From NCBI GenBank assembly GCA_023653785.1, contig JAMKCH010078655.1, positions 28,689 to 92,688 on the forward strand: a stretch of DNA of 64,000 nucleotides. The letters run 5' to 3'. A model generated the notes under the pieces. It searched no databases. It was not told where the DNA came from and worked only from the letters and a program-made list of their open reading frames with translations. This DNA is from Ophioderma brevispina. Its lineage: Eukaryota; Echinodermata; Ophiuroidea; Amphilepidida; Ophiodermatidae. A program made the translations under genes and the position numbers. Below are positions 36,420-49,075 of this stretch, in pieces (position 1 is the stretch's first letter; the number at the start of each line of letters is the position of its first letter).

Positions 36420-37323
36420 GTAATTTAATTGTCAAAATTATCTTCTTCTACAGGATTATGCTGATATAAACCAAACTGGTTCAGAGGAACCACTGACCCT
36501 TGCTTCATATAGGATGTTCAGGGATAAGGAGTCAAAGGTCATTAAAGGGGTCATTTCCGGTTTGAAAGCCAAAAATTGTGAAAAATATTCAAGAAATCGC
36601 TGTCCTTACAAATTACGTAACAGAGTGACGTCATTAGACCACATGTATTGTTACCAGGCAGGGTCTTCGGGTTGTCCACAATTTCAGGATCAAAGGTCAT
36701 TAAGGGGTCACTTCCGGTCAAAAACCAAATATTCCAAAATTTTCAAATTTTTTTATCTCAAAACCCATAGTACAGTGACTGAACTTTGAGATTTGCGTTC
36801 AAGTTACCTGGTGTATGCAAGGTATTTTTATTTTGGAGGTCAAAGGTCATTAAAGGGGTCATTTCCGGTTTTAAGGTAATAATTTCAAGAATTTTTATCT
36901 CCAGAACTAAGCATAATAGATTTTTTTATTTGCATTGAAACAATGCATTTTTGTTGTGTACACGATGTTGTTTTTTTTATACCGGGATCAAAGGTCATTA
37001 AGGGAGTCAAAAGGTCAATTTTGCCAAAAATGCTAAAAATAAGACCAAATTGGCTATATCTCAGCCTATAGAAGACAGATAAAGCCGTTATTGATGCAGT
37101 GATGTAACATTAATGGTAAAGAAGTCTGATAGTCTCGACCCCAAAGGTCAAAGTTCAAGGTCAAAGGTCAAAATTTACAACAAGCTCCAATTGAACTGAA
37201 ATTTGACAGGAATAATCCTTGGGATATCGTAAATACAGAAAAATTACAGTTGACCCTATTCGTGACCCAGAGGTCACGTTATAGAGGTGCAAAGGTCAAA
37301 TCCCTGACATGCTTGGATTGAGT
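36420..37323. repeat. internal tandem duplication, unit 2 (empty site)
   Basis: Second copy of the 35144-36419 unit, without the MITE. It retains the same run of AGGTCA half-sites and the CGTGACCCAGAGGTCACGTT block. Confidence 0.9.
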
Positions 37324-37482
37324 TGAAACTCAATAATATTGATCCTTGTAAAGTTGTTAACACGTAAAAATACATTTAATGACATTTGTGACATATTGGT
37401 TAAGTACAGGGGTCAAAAGTCAAGTCACCTCAAGGGGTCATTAAGGGGATCACCATCCATTCCCAATACGGCCGTCTTGTAA

Positions 37483-38906
37483 ATTAGATCTGTTCCCAGG
37501 TCTAGTTGTTACTACAATGTGAACCATTTTAGACAATGCAGAAAAAATTAAATTCTCTTCAAATGACCAACTCAATGGGTAACGGGCAATTAGACTAACA
37601 GAAAATTGGATCTAGCGAGGAATGAGAATATTTACTGGTATTGAAATAGAACTACTCTAGTATTACTTTCTCTATTAAAGATTCATAGTGAAATTATGGT
37701 ATTTTGGCTGCTCTAACAAAACAGTCACGTTACAGCACACATGTGTCTACCTTTGATGTGCAGGTCATATTTCTTTTATGGTAAAACTCTTTGTAAACTT
37801 CCATTCATATTATACTTTGCAGAGTTAAATTTATTGAACACAACTGTTTCAACATGATTAGACATAATATACTCTTGGGGTTTTCAGTTTGTCCAATTTT
37901 TTAAGCACTTTTGTACAGCAAGCTTCCTATATTCTAGCATATGGATGAAAACATATGGTGTTCCCTTTTCATCTCAAATTCAATAAAACTGGAATCACAT
38001 ATAGAATTCTGGCATGTTATACATAACTGAAGTGATTACAGCAAAAAGATATAAAATGCAAGCAAATTGAAAAAATTATATTCATTTTATGCCACAAAAT
38101 TCTGTTTCCTACCTGTCCTACTACAGTGATTACAATCTGGAACTATCAAAATAATTTGAGGAGAAATACCTCATGTATAAAAGCATTTTGAAGTACAAAA
38201 CCAACCATAAAAAATGCTGGTCAATCAAAATCAAACTTCACACTTTTGACCAGCTAAATATTCTAGCCTTAGTTATTTCACCCAAAACACACACAGTGGA
38301 TAAATATTGTCACAAAATCCAGGACATCAGGGGGTGCATTTGTGTCTATATGTGCGTGTGTTCATTCCATAAAAATAGGTACATGTCACAATTTGAGGAG
38401 CATCTATATTTTCACCAATTGACAAGAACTTATTATCAAATGTGCATGGTTCAAAAATTAGGAAAAATAAATGGAAACCTGTTTTATCTTAAGTTGGCTC
38501 TAGAATTATAATTACTGTAGGTAATACAATTTTGTTGATATGTCATCTTTGTCTCAAATGAGGCTGTGTGACTAAAACTATATGCACCAACACCTTAAGC
38601 TGAAATCAATGTGAAAATATAGAGAACATAAATATATGATTCTGTATTAAAGTAATTTATCCTGCCATGTCTCTATCAAAAATAACCTATCATGGAAACA
38701 TTTCACTGCATGCTTTTTAGGAATAGCTTTATTTTGCCAGGCTTATTCCCCCCCCCCCCCCCCAATTCTTGATGGTTTGTTCAATATTCTGCTAAATCTG
38801 GAACTATGAAAGTGGAATATTTTGTAAGAATTACTTTTTCTTCAATTTTTGGAAGATAAGGTATTCTTCAAGTACTATTAAGTGGAAAATGTGCCAGCTG
38901 TTCATA
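37483..38906. other. no coding sequence; possible TRIC 3' flank
   Basis: AT-rich DNA 3' of the TRIC stop codon, read on the minus strand. A C run lies at about 38749-38763. An AATAAA on the minus strand near 38735 is a candidate poly(A) signal, but such words are common at this base composition. Confidence 0.3.
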
Positions 38907-39131
38907 TAGCCGGAAGCGGACATCCGGGCTTTTGGCAAAAACATGCTTAGCAACGATGTGCGTAAAAAGAAATCATTCGATACGCGCTGAAAGCGTAGTG
39001 TCTTGCGATGTGCAGTGATCATACTTTTTGGTTTTGCGCAGTTTGTTTTCACCGCGATATGGGGATCATGGGCTTTCCCTGGTTTGTTTTCACCGCGGTG
39101 AAGTGATGTGACGTCAGTCCGCTCCCGGCTA
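38907..39131. mobile_element. TA-flanked MITE
   Basis: Ends TAGCCGGAAGCGGAC and GTCCGCTCCCGGCTA are inverted copies, with TA on each side (38905-38906, 39132-39133). The interior holds a near-duplicate of GTTTGTTTTCACCGCG. It lies about 150 bp past the TRIC stop codon and so may be transcribed in its 3' UTR. Confidence 0.75.
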
Positions 39132-39282
39132 TATTTCAGAAGTGCAAGGTTTTCACATAATCACCACATGCACGTGCACACAACACAAATACCATATATC
39201 ATCACAAAAAAATCCACTTTCACAGTTAACCCTAGTACTATAGCTTTAAATTGCACTCACACTTTTAAAACCATTAATAGCT

Positions 39283-39526
39283 TCATTCACTCTTTTCTTT
39301 CTTTTCTTCATCTTCAGTTGTTAGTTTACCAAACATCACCGGCTTGATGGTTGTTTCGATGTATCCAAAGGGATCTGGTAGTTTGAAGAGCAGCATAGAT
39401 ATTTTGATTGTTGCCATGGCAATTGTGATATAGAGTAGTAGGTGAGAGAATGGGATACCAAGTAGACCTTCTCTTTGTGTGGGCAAAACCATGAGGAAAC
39501 TATTGAGGACACAAGCTTTCAGCACA
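39283..39526 (-). CDS. TMEM38: TRIC trimeric intracellular cation channel, last coding exon
   Basis: Final exon of a TMEM38-family channel, which in animals forms homotrimeric K+-permeable channels in ER/SR membranes and balances charge during Ca2+ release. It follows a strong acceptor (ctcttacacccacag). One base completes a split codon, then 80 codons and a TGA stop. Residues include VLKACVLNSFLMVL (TRIC TM5-6 region) and HLLLYITIAMATIKISMLLF (last helix). A DPFGYIETTIKPVMFG stretch matches the conserved family element PFxxxExxxxPVLFG, and an acidic/lysine tail EDEEKKEKSE ends the protein. The phase matches the upstream exon at 40628-40715 exactly. Short charged tails are usual in the family. 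Whether it is the A or B type cannot be told. Confidence 0.85.
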
Positions 39527-39767
39527 CTGTGGGTGTAAGAGATACCAACAAGTGTGTTATTAAGCATTTCAGGGAGATTTTCATAACCTTGAAACAGGAC
39601 TTAGTTATTTTTTTTTCTGAATTAGCTCTACAACACCATATAATTAGTACAATCCTGGGGACGGGCGGGGGCACTTGTATTCAAAGGTGGATATGATGCA
39701 TAAACATTCACTTACAAAATGCACCCTAAACAAGTATTTCCACCGACTAAAGAACATACCCTAAACA

Positions 39768-41733
39768 AGTATTTTTGCATGTTTTGCTACCCCCATACAA
39801 GTATTTTTTTCAGTATTTGCTACCCTAAACAAGTAAGCAATGCATTGTGTCATTTATATACCCTTTATTATCTTACTTTGCTTTACAATATTTTTGATGA
39901 TTTTAATCTCTGCTTAATTTGAGTATTACATACCCTAAACACGCACATCACAATTTCAGGGTTAAGAAAAACATACCCTTTTTTCCACATTTTGCTCTTT
40001 TTGACCAGCAAATCAATGTACGCGCGTACATCGCCTGTTGGAAAAAAAGACCCCCTTTTTACGTGTTTTCTTGTTCACGCATCATATCCACCTTTAAATA
40101 CAAGTGCCCCCCCAGTACAATCAGGTTAAAGCGTTTGTGGCATGAACTATAGGCAGCAAACAACAAGGTTGAGTTCTAAGCAATACCGTGGATGAATTTG
40201 GCCTATATGACATTCAAGTTTGTTGCTTAGCACTGTGGCAATAGTTACATGCAACAAACACTGACAAGACTGGGTTCCTGTTACTTTAATACACTTTAGT
40301 TTAATATATCTCAGGGTGCTGTAGAAAATATTACCATAAATAATATGAGAGTAAATATTTAAATTTTGCGCATAAAGGGTCAAAGTTCGAGAGATTGCCA
40401 AAATGTGCCATTCTTTATACCTATTCCTCACAGTATGGAGAATGCAGTGATATTTTTAATCCATAGTCTTGAAATTGGATGCTCAAAGAAACTAAATTTA
40501 TCCACAAAATTCTCTGAGGAGGAACACAAACCAGATAATTTGAAATTGCAGTGGGATTTCTGTCATTACAATTCACTGTAGGAAACAAACTAGTTCTTTG
40601 TCAACTCATGTGAACTTCTACACTTACAATGATGGCTTTATTAGTTCATTTGCAGAAGGCTCCCATACTCCTCGCAGAAGTCTCTCGACATTGCGCATCA
40701 ACATACTGCCAGTACCTGGAGGGAAACAATAATATGGTCAAATTCAAGGTCTGAAACAGATTAGTTGGCATTTTACTCATAAACGTTACCAACTTTTGCA
40801 TTACCTGCTATACTTTGATAAACTGAATGTCCGATTTCAGTCAAAGAGCATTTGAAAATGAAGACTACTTTGTATGGTGAGTGTATATAGAATCCCACTT
40901 TCCAATGTTAAAAAAATGTTTATTGGTGACCTGCTATGTCGATTATTATTATTGGGACACTTTGCCTCATTAACCCTAACACGTCCTGGGGGTCGTTGGC
41001 TGTAACGCGTCTGAATGGCAATAGAAAGCAACAAAAGTGTCTCCTGAAGTCCCAACGGCAATACCAAACAATTAGTGCCTTGCACTGCCAGTGAGCCATC
41101 ACAGCTGTTTGACCCATGCAAATTGTCTCGTTTTTTTAAGCAATTTTAAGCAATGGCGACACAATTTTGACAACTGAAGTAGGGATTATATGCAAGCGCT
41201 ATCACCTCCGCAAAAATCATAAAAATCCATTGCGGTAATCTTGCCATAGAGGCCTACAAAGGTCATAATTTGTATGTTATAGTGCCCTCTATATGCTTAT
41301 TTCCCATCTATCTATCTAACGGCCGCAGCCGAGATGCTGTTCACCATGTAGTGCCAAATGTCCCTGTTTGTCATTAGGTTGGGGATGTCAGATGGATCCT
41401 GCTGGATGTCTCGAGCAATCACATCAATGTAGTTAAACGGGCGACGACCCCTGTTTTGGCATGGTAACTTCCAACATGTGACGTCTGAGACTACTTGGTC
41501 AATCGCACGATGACAGTGACCGGCAAATCGTGCACGGCGTTGGGCAACAGAAGATGAAATTGGAGGGATATCTCCATATATCTGTGCTTTGGTCTTGTGC
41601 TCGCGCCAGGATATGTTTTGTACTCGCATAAGCAGCTTGGTGTAGGTGCCATCCAGTCTATCCTGTAGCTCTTTCTTCATGGTCCAGGTCTCAGATCCAT
41701 ATAACAGGATACTCTCTACACAGGCTCTAAAGA
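39768..41733. repeat. tandem duplication ~2 kb, unit 1
   Basis: Begins GTATTTTTGCATGTTTTGCT and ends with the LINE 3' piece at CTCTCTACACAGGCTCTAAA. It contains the intact TRIC penultimate exon. It matches unit 2 (41734-43722) along its length, with frequent 1-2 base length differences. Confidence 0.9.
40628..40715 (-). CDS. TMEM38: TRIC channel, penultimate coding exon
   Basis: An 88-bp exon between the acceptor attgtttccctccag and a gtaagt donor. It enters needing one base from the preceding exon and leaves with two bases, which join the single base of the 39526 exon. The 28 complete codons read TGSMLMRNVERLLRGVWEPS then ANELIKPS. This is the most conserved signature of TRIC channels after the pore lysines (GSG.L..NxExLLRGVWxPxxNE). 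Both splice sites are near consensus. The exon lies inside a 2-kb tandem duplication whose second copy is damaged (42593-42683). Earlier TRIC exons were looked for on the minus strand to the right and not recognised, so the N-terminus and pore helices are missing from this annotation. Confidence 0.88.
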
Positions 41734-41746
41734 AGTATTTTTGCAT
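41312..41746 (-). mobile_element. LINE ORF2 C-terminus in duplication unit 1
   Basis: An uninterrupted 144-codon frame gives the end of a non-LTR ORF2: FFRACVESILLYGSETWTMK, LDGTYTKLLMRVQNISWREH, QIYGDIPPISSSVAQRRARF AGH in sequence, and a GRRPFNYIDVIARD segment. It is the same sequence as at 43310-43722. The left part of the ORF is absent here because the duplication junction cuts it at about 41733. Confidence 0.85.
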
Positions 41747-43722
41747 GTTTTGCTACCCCCATACAGTATTTTTTTCATCTTTTGCTACCCAACAAGTAAG
41801 CAATGCATTGTGTCATTTTATATACCCTTTATTTCTACTTTTGCTTTAACACTATTTTTGATGATTTTAATCTCTGCTTAATATGAGCATTACAAACCCA
41901 AACAACTCACATCACAAGTTCATGGTTAAGAAAACATACCCTTTTTTTTTTCCACATTTTGCTTCTTTTTGACAAAGCAAATCAATGTACGCCGCGTACC
42001 TCGCCTGTTTGAAAAAAAGCCACCTTTTTAAAACGTTTTTCTTGTTCCCGCATCATATCCACCTTTAAAATACACGTGCCCCCCCATACCATCAGGTTAA
42101 AAGCGTTTTGTGCATTAACTATAGGCAGCAAACAACAGGTTGAGTTCTAAGCATACGCGTGGATGAATTTGGCCTATTGAACATTCAAGTTGTTGCTTAG
42201 CACTGTGGCAATAAATTACTGCAACAAACACTGACAACTGGGTTCCTACTTTAATACACTTAGTTATCTATCTCAGGGTGCTGTAGAAATATTAACATAA
42301 ATAATATGAAGGAGTAAATAGTAATTTTGCGTCTAAAGGGTCAACGTTCGATAGCTTGCCCAATGTGCTCATTCTTTATAACCTATGCCTCAACAGTATG
42401 GATAAATGCAGTGAATTTTAATCCCTAGCCTTTAAATTGGATGCTCAAGAAACGCATTTATCCACCACAAAATTCTCTGAGGAGGACACAAAACCAGATT
42501 AATTTGAAATTGCAGTGGGATTTCTGTCATTACAATTCCCTGTAGGAAACAAACTAGTTCTTTGTCCAACTCATGTGAACTTCTACACTTACAATGATGG
42601 CTTTATTATGCAATTTGCAGAAGCTCCCATACTCCCTCCTCTGCAGAAGTCTCTCGACATTGCGCATCAACATACTGCCATACCTGGAGGGAAACAATAA
42701 TAATGTCAAATTCAAGGTCTTGAACAGATTTATTGTGGCAGTTACGCATAAACGTTACCACGTGTGGGTTGCATTACCTTCTATACCTTTGAAACTGAAT
42801 GTCCGATTTCAGTCAAGAGCAATTTGAAATGAGACTACTTTGTATGGCGAGTGTATATAGAATCCCACTTCCATGTAAAAAAGTTTTATTGGTGACCTGC
42901 TATGTCGATTATTATTTTGGACAAGGCTTTGCTCATAACCCTAACACGTCCTGGGGGTCGTTGGCTGTAACACTCTGGAAATGGCAATAGAAAGCAACAA
43001 AAGTGTCTCCTGAAGTCTAACGGCAATACCAAACAATTAGTGCCTTGCACGCCATTGAGCCAATCACAGCTGTTTGACCCAGTCAATTGTCCTCGTTTTT
43101 TTAAGCAATTTTAAGCAATGCGACCAATTTTGACAACTGAATGTAGGGATAATGCAGCGCATCACCTCCCGCAAAAATCTTAAAAATCCTTGCGGTATCT
43201 TGCCATAGAGGCCTACAAAGGTCTATTTGTATGTTTATAGTGCCCTCTATATGCTTATTTCCATCTATCTATCTAAAAAAAAAAAAAAAAGAGAAAAATA
43301 AAACGGCCCGCATAGTCCCGAGATGTTGTTCATCATGTAGTGGCAAATGTCCCTGTCCATTAGTTTGGGATGTAAGATGGATCCTGCTGGATGTCTCGAG
43401 CAATCACATCAATGTAGTTAAAAAGGGGCGACGCCCCTGTTTTTGGCATGGTACTCACAGGTGACTTCTGAGCTACTTGGTCAATCGCAACGATGACGTC
43501 CAGTGACCGGCAAATCGTGCACGCCTTGGAAAGAAATGAATTGGAATGGTGCTCCATATATCTGTTGCTTTGGTCCTTGTGCTCTCGCGCCAGATATGTT
43601 TTGTACTCGCATAATCATCTTGGTTAGGTGCCATCCATTTAATCCTGTAGCTCTTCTTCATGGTCCAGGTCTCACCGTCTCAGATCCATATAACATGATA
43701 CTCTCTACACAAGCCCTCTAAA
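41734..43722. repeat. tandem duplication ~2 kb, unit 2
   Basis: Second copy of 39768-41733, directly adjoining. It carries the broken TRIC exon copy and the LINE C-terminus, which here continues without a break into upstream LINE sequence. That makes this the ancestral arrangement for the LINE. Confidence 0.9.
42593..42683 (-). pseudogene. TMEM38: damaged second copy of the TRIC penultimate exon
   Basis: Splice sites are kept (ccctccag acceptor, gtaagt donor) and the sequence is clearly the same exon. It has lost one base in the GTACTGGC start, gained five around the LLRG codons and lost one later, for 91 bp against 88. The frame meets a TGA after four codons. If real, inclusion would truncate the channel. 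If the differences are consensus errors, this would be a second usable exon 5. Confidence 0.8.
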
Positions 43723-46380
43723 AATTTCATTTTGGTTGAATTGGAGATAACCAATTGCCATAATTGGTTATTTATTGGGCCGGCATTCCAAGTCTTTTCC
43801 TTTTCTTGACCGGAAGTCCTTTTCTTTCTTGCTGCGGCAACATAGGACCCTAGATTCTTGAAGTCCTTGACCTCTTTGAGTTGAGTTGTGCTACCATCTG
43901 CTGGTGTCAGATAGTTATGATCGTCTTCCCTCCTTCCGCATTGACCCGTCATATATTGCAGTCTGTCTTCTTGGCATTTAGATTAGGGCCGACTTTGTCT
44001 TGCAGCCTCTCACGTGATGTTTAGTATATCTTGTGCACCACATATCAGATCAGCTGGTAGAGCTAGATCATCTGCTGCGAAGTCAATGTCTGTGAGATGC
44101 TGACCCATGTTGACGTCTGGAACTCTTGGGTTTGATGGTGAGTCCCATGTCGTTCATGATGGCAATACTCTGAGGATGTAATCAACACGACTACAAAGTG
44201 ATAGGGAATAAGAGTATCTCTTGGAGGATTCCAGTAGTTGTTAGGAACTCCTTTGTGGGCCCATCCTTGGTCTGCACAAAGCTATATGGGATATACACAT
44301 ATGGCAATTGCCCTGACAGTCCTCATCTGGGACAAGCCCGTCGTTGGCGAGAATATGCAGCATGACAACTCCTTTAACACGTCAAAAGCCTGTGAACAAT
44401 CTGCGAACACAATTGAAGCTTTCTCTTTTGAAATTCTCAACTCTCTATGATCCTGCTGAGGGGAAGTAAAGCGAGGTCGTGGTTGTACTGCCTTTGCGAA
44501 AACGTTTCTGGTTCCGTCTGATGAATGGGATCTATGTGAGGAGTGGATTCTGTTGATCAGCATGGAGTTGTAGATCTTAGAGGCCAAGTGGTGGACAGTG
44601 GTATTCCCTCTGTAGTTTTTGTTGGGGTTTTGAGGTCGCCTTTCTTGGGGTAAGGAATGATTAATGATGTTGAAAAGGAGCAATCTGGTTTGTTCCCCTG
44701 TAGGTGTTATTACAAAATTCTAACAGTTTGCCTCATGGAATTAAGTGGATCTTCCAGCTACATACTTGCATAATTTGTCGGGACCAGGTGTCCTTGTGTT
44801 CTCAGTTTTCTTCTTCTTTCATATCAGATCTGAAGCCGCTCCATATTGAAAGGTCCAGTCTGGATGGGAAGGGGTGTCTGCTATGCCTTGTTGATTTGAA
44901 GAAGGTTCATCAAGGTAGTGTTATTCTGAACCTGGGCTTGCCAAGTATAGAACTAAGTGCTGAAACCATGTGTCGAAGGCGCTCCTCAGAGTTGTTTCAT
45001 TCCAACACCTTTGATTCTTATAGGTGGGGTAGCCTTCTAGCGGTCAGCTCCCTCAAGCCTTCTAGGCCATGCAATGCTTGTTTTTTCAAGATGTAGGGCA
45101 TCAGGTGCTTCGCCTTGGACTTAACATGCTCCTCAAGCCCCACATTGTACCGTCATCAAGTGCAGCCTTACACAGTCAAGGTTCCTGGCTGGACTTTCTG
45201 TTGATTAAGTACGGTGCTTCTTGGCGCAGACTTGAATTTTTTTTTTCTTGCTTTGCTGACTTTGTCGCTTGAGGCAATGCAGTAGTCTTCTTCTTCTTTC
45301 TTCAGGTAGCATACTCCAATGCCATTCTTTGTTTGCTGAAGTGGGGGACATTATATACCGCGCTGGAGTTCTTGTCTTCAAGGCTCATCAACAATAGTGT
45401 TTGAACCCTGTTATGTACCGCTACAGTATACTGCTCACAAGCTTTGTATCCCCACTACCTTCCTCCAGTTACTTGTTTCCATGGGATCTCTGGGAGGTGG
45501 TTTTACTCTTCGTACGATAACGTTATCTGGCTCCTGCAAGAGACAATTCTGTGATCAGACTTAACAGCTTCAAAAGTGTTTGTAGGCTCTTGAGTTCTTA
45601 AAATGCTTTATCCCCTTCTTTCATTGTTCTGACCATATATAGTCCAGTTGGACAAGTTCTTCCATTTGGGCGTTCGGTGTGGTCCACAGTCTACCTGAAA
45701 TGATTTTGTAATTTGTTATTAGTGGCAACAAGGTTAAATTGTTCATGAAGTCCGTAATGGTACATTCCATTTCTGTTCTAGCTCGTTGTTGCAAGTGAAC
45801 AGCGCGTCGTCAGGACCAAGCTTAGCGTTGTAATCCTCCGAGGATGTACAGAAGATTATGGGCTTGAACTGTAATGTGTCAGTGGCAATTCATGGTTAAA
45901 AGTGAGAGAAGTTTCCTACTGGATAGTCTTGTGGGGGGCTGTAACACAAATGACTGTTGTCAGGATTGCCCGTCAGTGTAAGCTTCAATATGCGCTCATT
46001 AAAGTTTACAAGGTTTGCCACCTACTTGAGAGCCTTTGGTGATAAAAGAAACCCACACCTCCTGTAGTTGCATTTCTCTTGTTCTTCCATGCAGAGGCCT
46101 GTATAAGTGCATCTCCATGATATCGCCTGTAGTGGTTCACGTGCACAATGCGGTGTTCTTGTATGCAGATGACATCGAGATCATACAGTTGTGCTTCATG
46201 TACGAGTTCTTCTTCTTGGCTGTTGTTGAAAGTGACTGGATTAAAATGTGCGAATGAGAAGCTTTTGCGTCTAACAAGTTGTCCATGCATCTTTGTCAAT
46301 ATCAGGTTGGGCCGTCCACATAAGGCTTTAAGGACCAACCCATCTGCCATATTGGTATAGACCAATGTGACTCATAAGGC
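43310..46380 (-). mobile_element. non-LTR retrotransposon, endonuclease to C-terminus, decayed
   Basis: The minus strand gives one LINE ORF2 in order. The endonuclease has HEAQLYDLDVICIQEHRIVH, HYRRYHGDALIQASAWKNKR and GGVGF near 46340-46030, and its end includes QLDYI and a SDHR-like turn near 45640-45560. The polymerase start has NYRGNTTVHHLASKIYNSML. Motif A reads FADCSQAFD, with D retained. The LKEVKDFKNLGSYV block lies near 43860, and the C-terminus falls in the duplication unit. Many frameshifts and stops mark it dead. Clade not assigned. Confidence 0.8.
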
Positions 46381-47093
46381 ACCGACTATAAATCAGAAAG
46401 GGCTTTAACCCTGGGGTGCGACGTGTGGCACTATTCATCTTGTCATTAGCTAAATAGTATCTGGGATTCGCCAGGTCTCCATCACCCTTTCGTTGGTGAA
46501 GGGCCCTTAGCCTTGTCTTTCACGGTGACACTCTGCAAGGCAGTCATTTCCTTTTCTGTCGGGATGGTCCCTTAGCCTTTTTTTTGTTTTTTCGCGACCC
46601 ACGAACCAACCTACAAGGCAGCAGGTTACGATTCACCATAGTTGTTTTGACCTAAGTATATACCTTGGACCTACTTACGCCATAAATGAGATAAAGTAAA
46701 GAAGAATGAGTAGTCACAGCACCAGTTGGAACCCAAACTGTGTTTGCAAGACAAAATAAGAGGTGGAGGCATCTGTTCTCATTGTTGGGAATAGTCCTGA
46801 GACAACCTCCCCCCATCTCCTGATGTCCGTGTGGGGTTGCACCTTAATAATTAACAAGATCCTGAGGAGTTTTTAGGAGGGAATTAAACCTGATCTAGAT
46901 CTACTAATCTACGAGTTTGGCTCTGTTACTGTTGTGTATGTTGAACTAATGGGATGCGCAATGTTTGAAAATGCAATTTTTTGCCATGTGATATTGGTGA
47001 CCTGACGACTGACGATCTTCCCATAGAAAGATGTTAAACTAATTTCCTTTAGAAAAATCATATTTGCCTGCAATTAAATTTTCATTCATGCAT

Positions 47094-47735
47094 TTACCCG
47101 GATGTAGTTAAGTTAGAATAAAACTCCAAATAGTTTGCAAAAGTGTGTCGCCATTGATATTTTAATTTTATGTTTTGGGTCCATAATAGACTTTGAAACA
47201 GCTTAAACCGTTCCTCCCTCCGCAAAATGCGGAAACCTTTTAAGTTCATCAAAACCGGTAATAGGCAGCAATGGTCTCTTGAGGGCAAGACAACCCACCG
47301 GCAATAGAAAAGCCATTGTTTTTGGCCTTCTCCAGCGGGGGAAACGGTCAAAGTGCAAATGAGAATCAATGACCGGAATGTACGGCCCCCTGCCGGTTTC
47401 GCAAATTTGACCTTGACAACATCTGCCATTCGGAAGGTCCAAGTACAGTCACCATTCCCTCCCCGAAAACCGAAGTACTTCAGGAGATAGTGCATGGTGG
47501 ATACAGCACAGCGATTGAAATCTACCTTGTTCTGGGTGGCAGGGACAATCTCACAGGCAAAGGAAAGCAATTGCTTTTTGGCAATCTCCTCATGGGAAAA
47601 AAGTGGTCGAGGGGTATAGACAGCAAAGGGGTGATCTTCTGAGGGGAAAGTGGCCGAGGGGCAATAACAGCAATATGCCTCAACAAAAATAGTTCCTGAT
47701 GTGCGAGGAGCTAATAAGGCATGAGGTAACTTCAT
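47094..47735 (-). other. 213-codon open frame of unknown nature in the duplicated block
   Basis: This is the longest frame in the window, upstream of the LINE endonuclease on the same strand. Residues include FRMADVVKVKFAKPAGGRTF and several CCLLPV/CCYC words that come from a repeated motif around GGCAATAGACAGCAATGG. The homologous region of the right copy (60066-60604) keeps RTFRSLL but is broken into two shorter frames. No known domain is seen. It may be LINE 5' leader or repeat-derived noise. Confidence 0.25.
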
Positions 47736-49075
47736 TGCTCAGTTGCAATTGCCATTCAGACGTGTTAGGGTTAAATGAACTCCGAACTCCCCCGCTCCCT
47801 GGATATTTTTTATCATGGAATTACAATGTTTGCCCTTACTTTTCACTAGTACAGAGCAAGGTTTTGCATGTACTGGAACAGGCACCATTCATCACAGTTA
47901 CCTCTTATGCAGCTGCAGCCCAATTTCAGAATTTTGGAAAACCATTTCCTCTTACCTTACAAGTTACCATTATTAGCTTTCTTTAGAGTAAACAATTAAG
48001 GTTTCAAGAAAAAAAAAAACAAGAATTTGAGGTAGCCTACATTTATCATTGCAAGTAATTTCATATCGTCGCTGGGGCCATTTTGACCCATTTTTTACCC
48101 CATGTAACTTTAAATTGGAGGAAGGTAAGTGTTTTCATTATCAAATATTTGCAATCTGCAAAAGCAAAAGGTATCCATAATACAAGGGGGGTGTTCTTTA
48201 CTTATTGGCCTTTGCATATTGAATTTCACACCGTACATGTTTTTGATGGTGACCCCTTCAAATTTGAAAATTGCTGCAGTGTGAAAACAAAAAGAGTAGA
48301 GAGCTCACATTTACAGGATTTTTGTTTCATGAATATCTTTCATCCCCAAAAACGAAAGAAATCCATGATATGATGGTGTACTAGTGATGGTGTAAATCGA
48401 GTTGTTGGAATTGGCATAAATGACCCAGTCATGTTACCGTTATTACTACATGTGAGGTTTTGCTCTGGTTTATGTACTATGCCGTTTTTTTTCCCACCCA
48501 CCAACGATATAATTACACATTCAATAACTTCTTACCTGTATTTCACTACAGAATTCTAAAGTGAAAACAAAGTGATTATTGTTGCCTATACTATATTTCA
48601 CATAAATATACAAATTTCATATTTGACCAAAACAAAATAAGAAATTTGCACACTTTGGTACCAAGGTATCGTTCTCAGCTTAAAAAACCTTTTCCAATGA
48701 AGTAATTTTTTAATCAAAGCTTTATTTCAGTGTAAAAAACCTGCTTTAATATTTGCTTAAAGGTGACACTGAAATGTGAATTCTCATGCACCTTTAACAA
48801 TCCTGCATGAGCTTGAAAGAGTGAACTTTAACTCAACCTTTAAATTTGGCAACAATGATAATTTTAAAGTTAACAGATTTTGTGACCACTCCAACTGTGA
48901 AGTTTAAAAGGTAAACTATAGTACATGCACACACACCTCATTTAACTGGAAGTTGCATATGAACATGGTTTTACACCCAAGTTCCAGTTTTTCATTATGG
49001 ATGAATTGATTTGTTTAAATATTTGTTGGTTAAGCACATGAAAATATGAATTTAAATGGTTTCATCACACTCACA

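Larger units (their letters stand above)
34913..37482. mobile_element. 2.57-kb AGGTCA-rich element with inverted ends
   Basis: The ends are TTACAAGACGGCC (34913) and its inverse GGCCGTCTTGTAA (to 37482). A second GGCCGTCTTG next to the left end makes a local hairpin. Inside are a CTT microsatellite (34963-34997) and a ~0.92 kb tandem duplication (35144-36419 and 36420-37323). Many AGGTCA half-sites occur, with perfect DR1 sites at 35112-35124, 35565-35577, 36254-36266, 36837-36849 and 37158-37170. No open frame or transposase was recognised. Confidence 0.7.

Noticed and set aside
41340..41746. Host protein-coding gene from the intact 144-codon frame
   Set aside because: The residues are the C-terminal signature of a LINE ORF2 and recur, decayed, 2 kb away.
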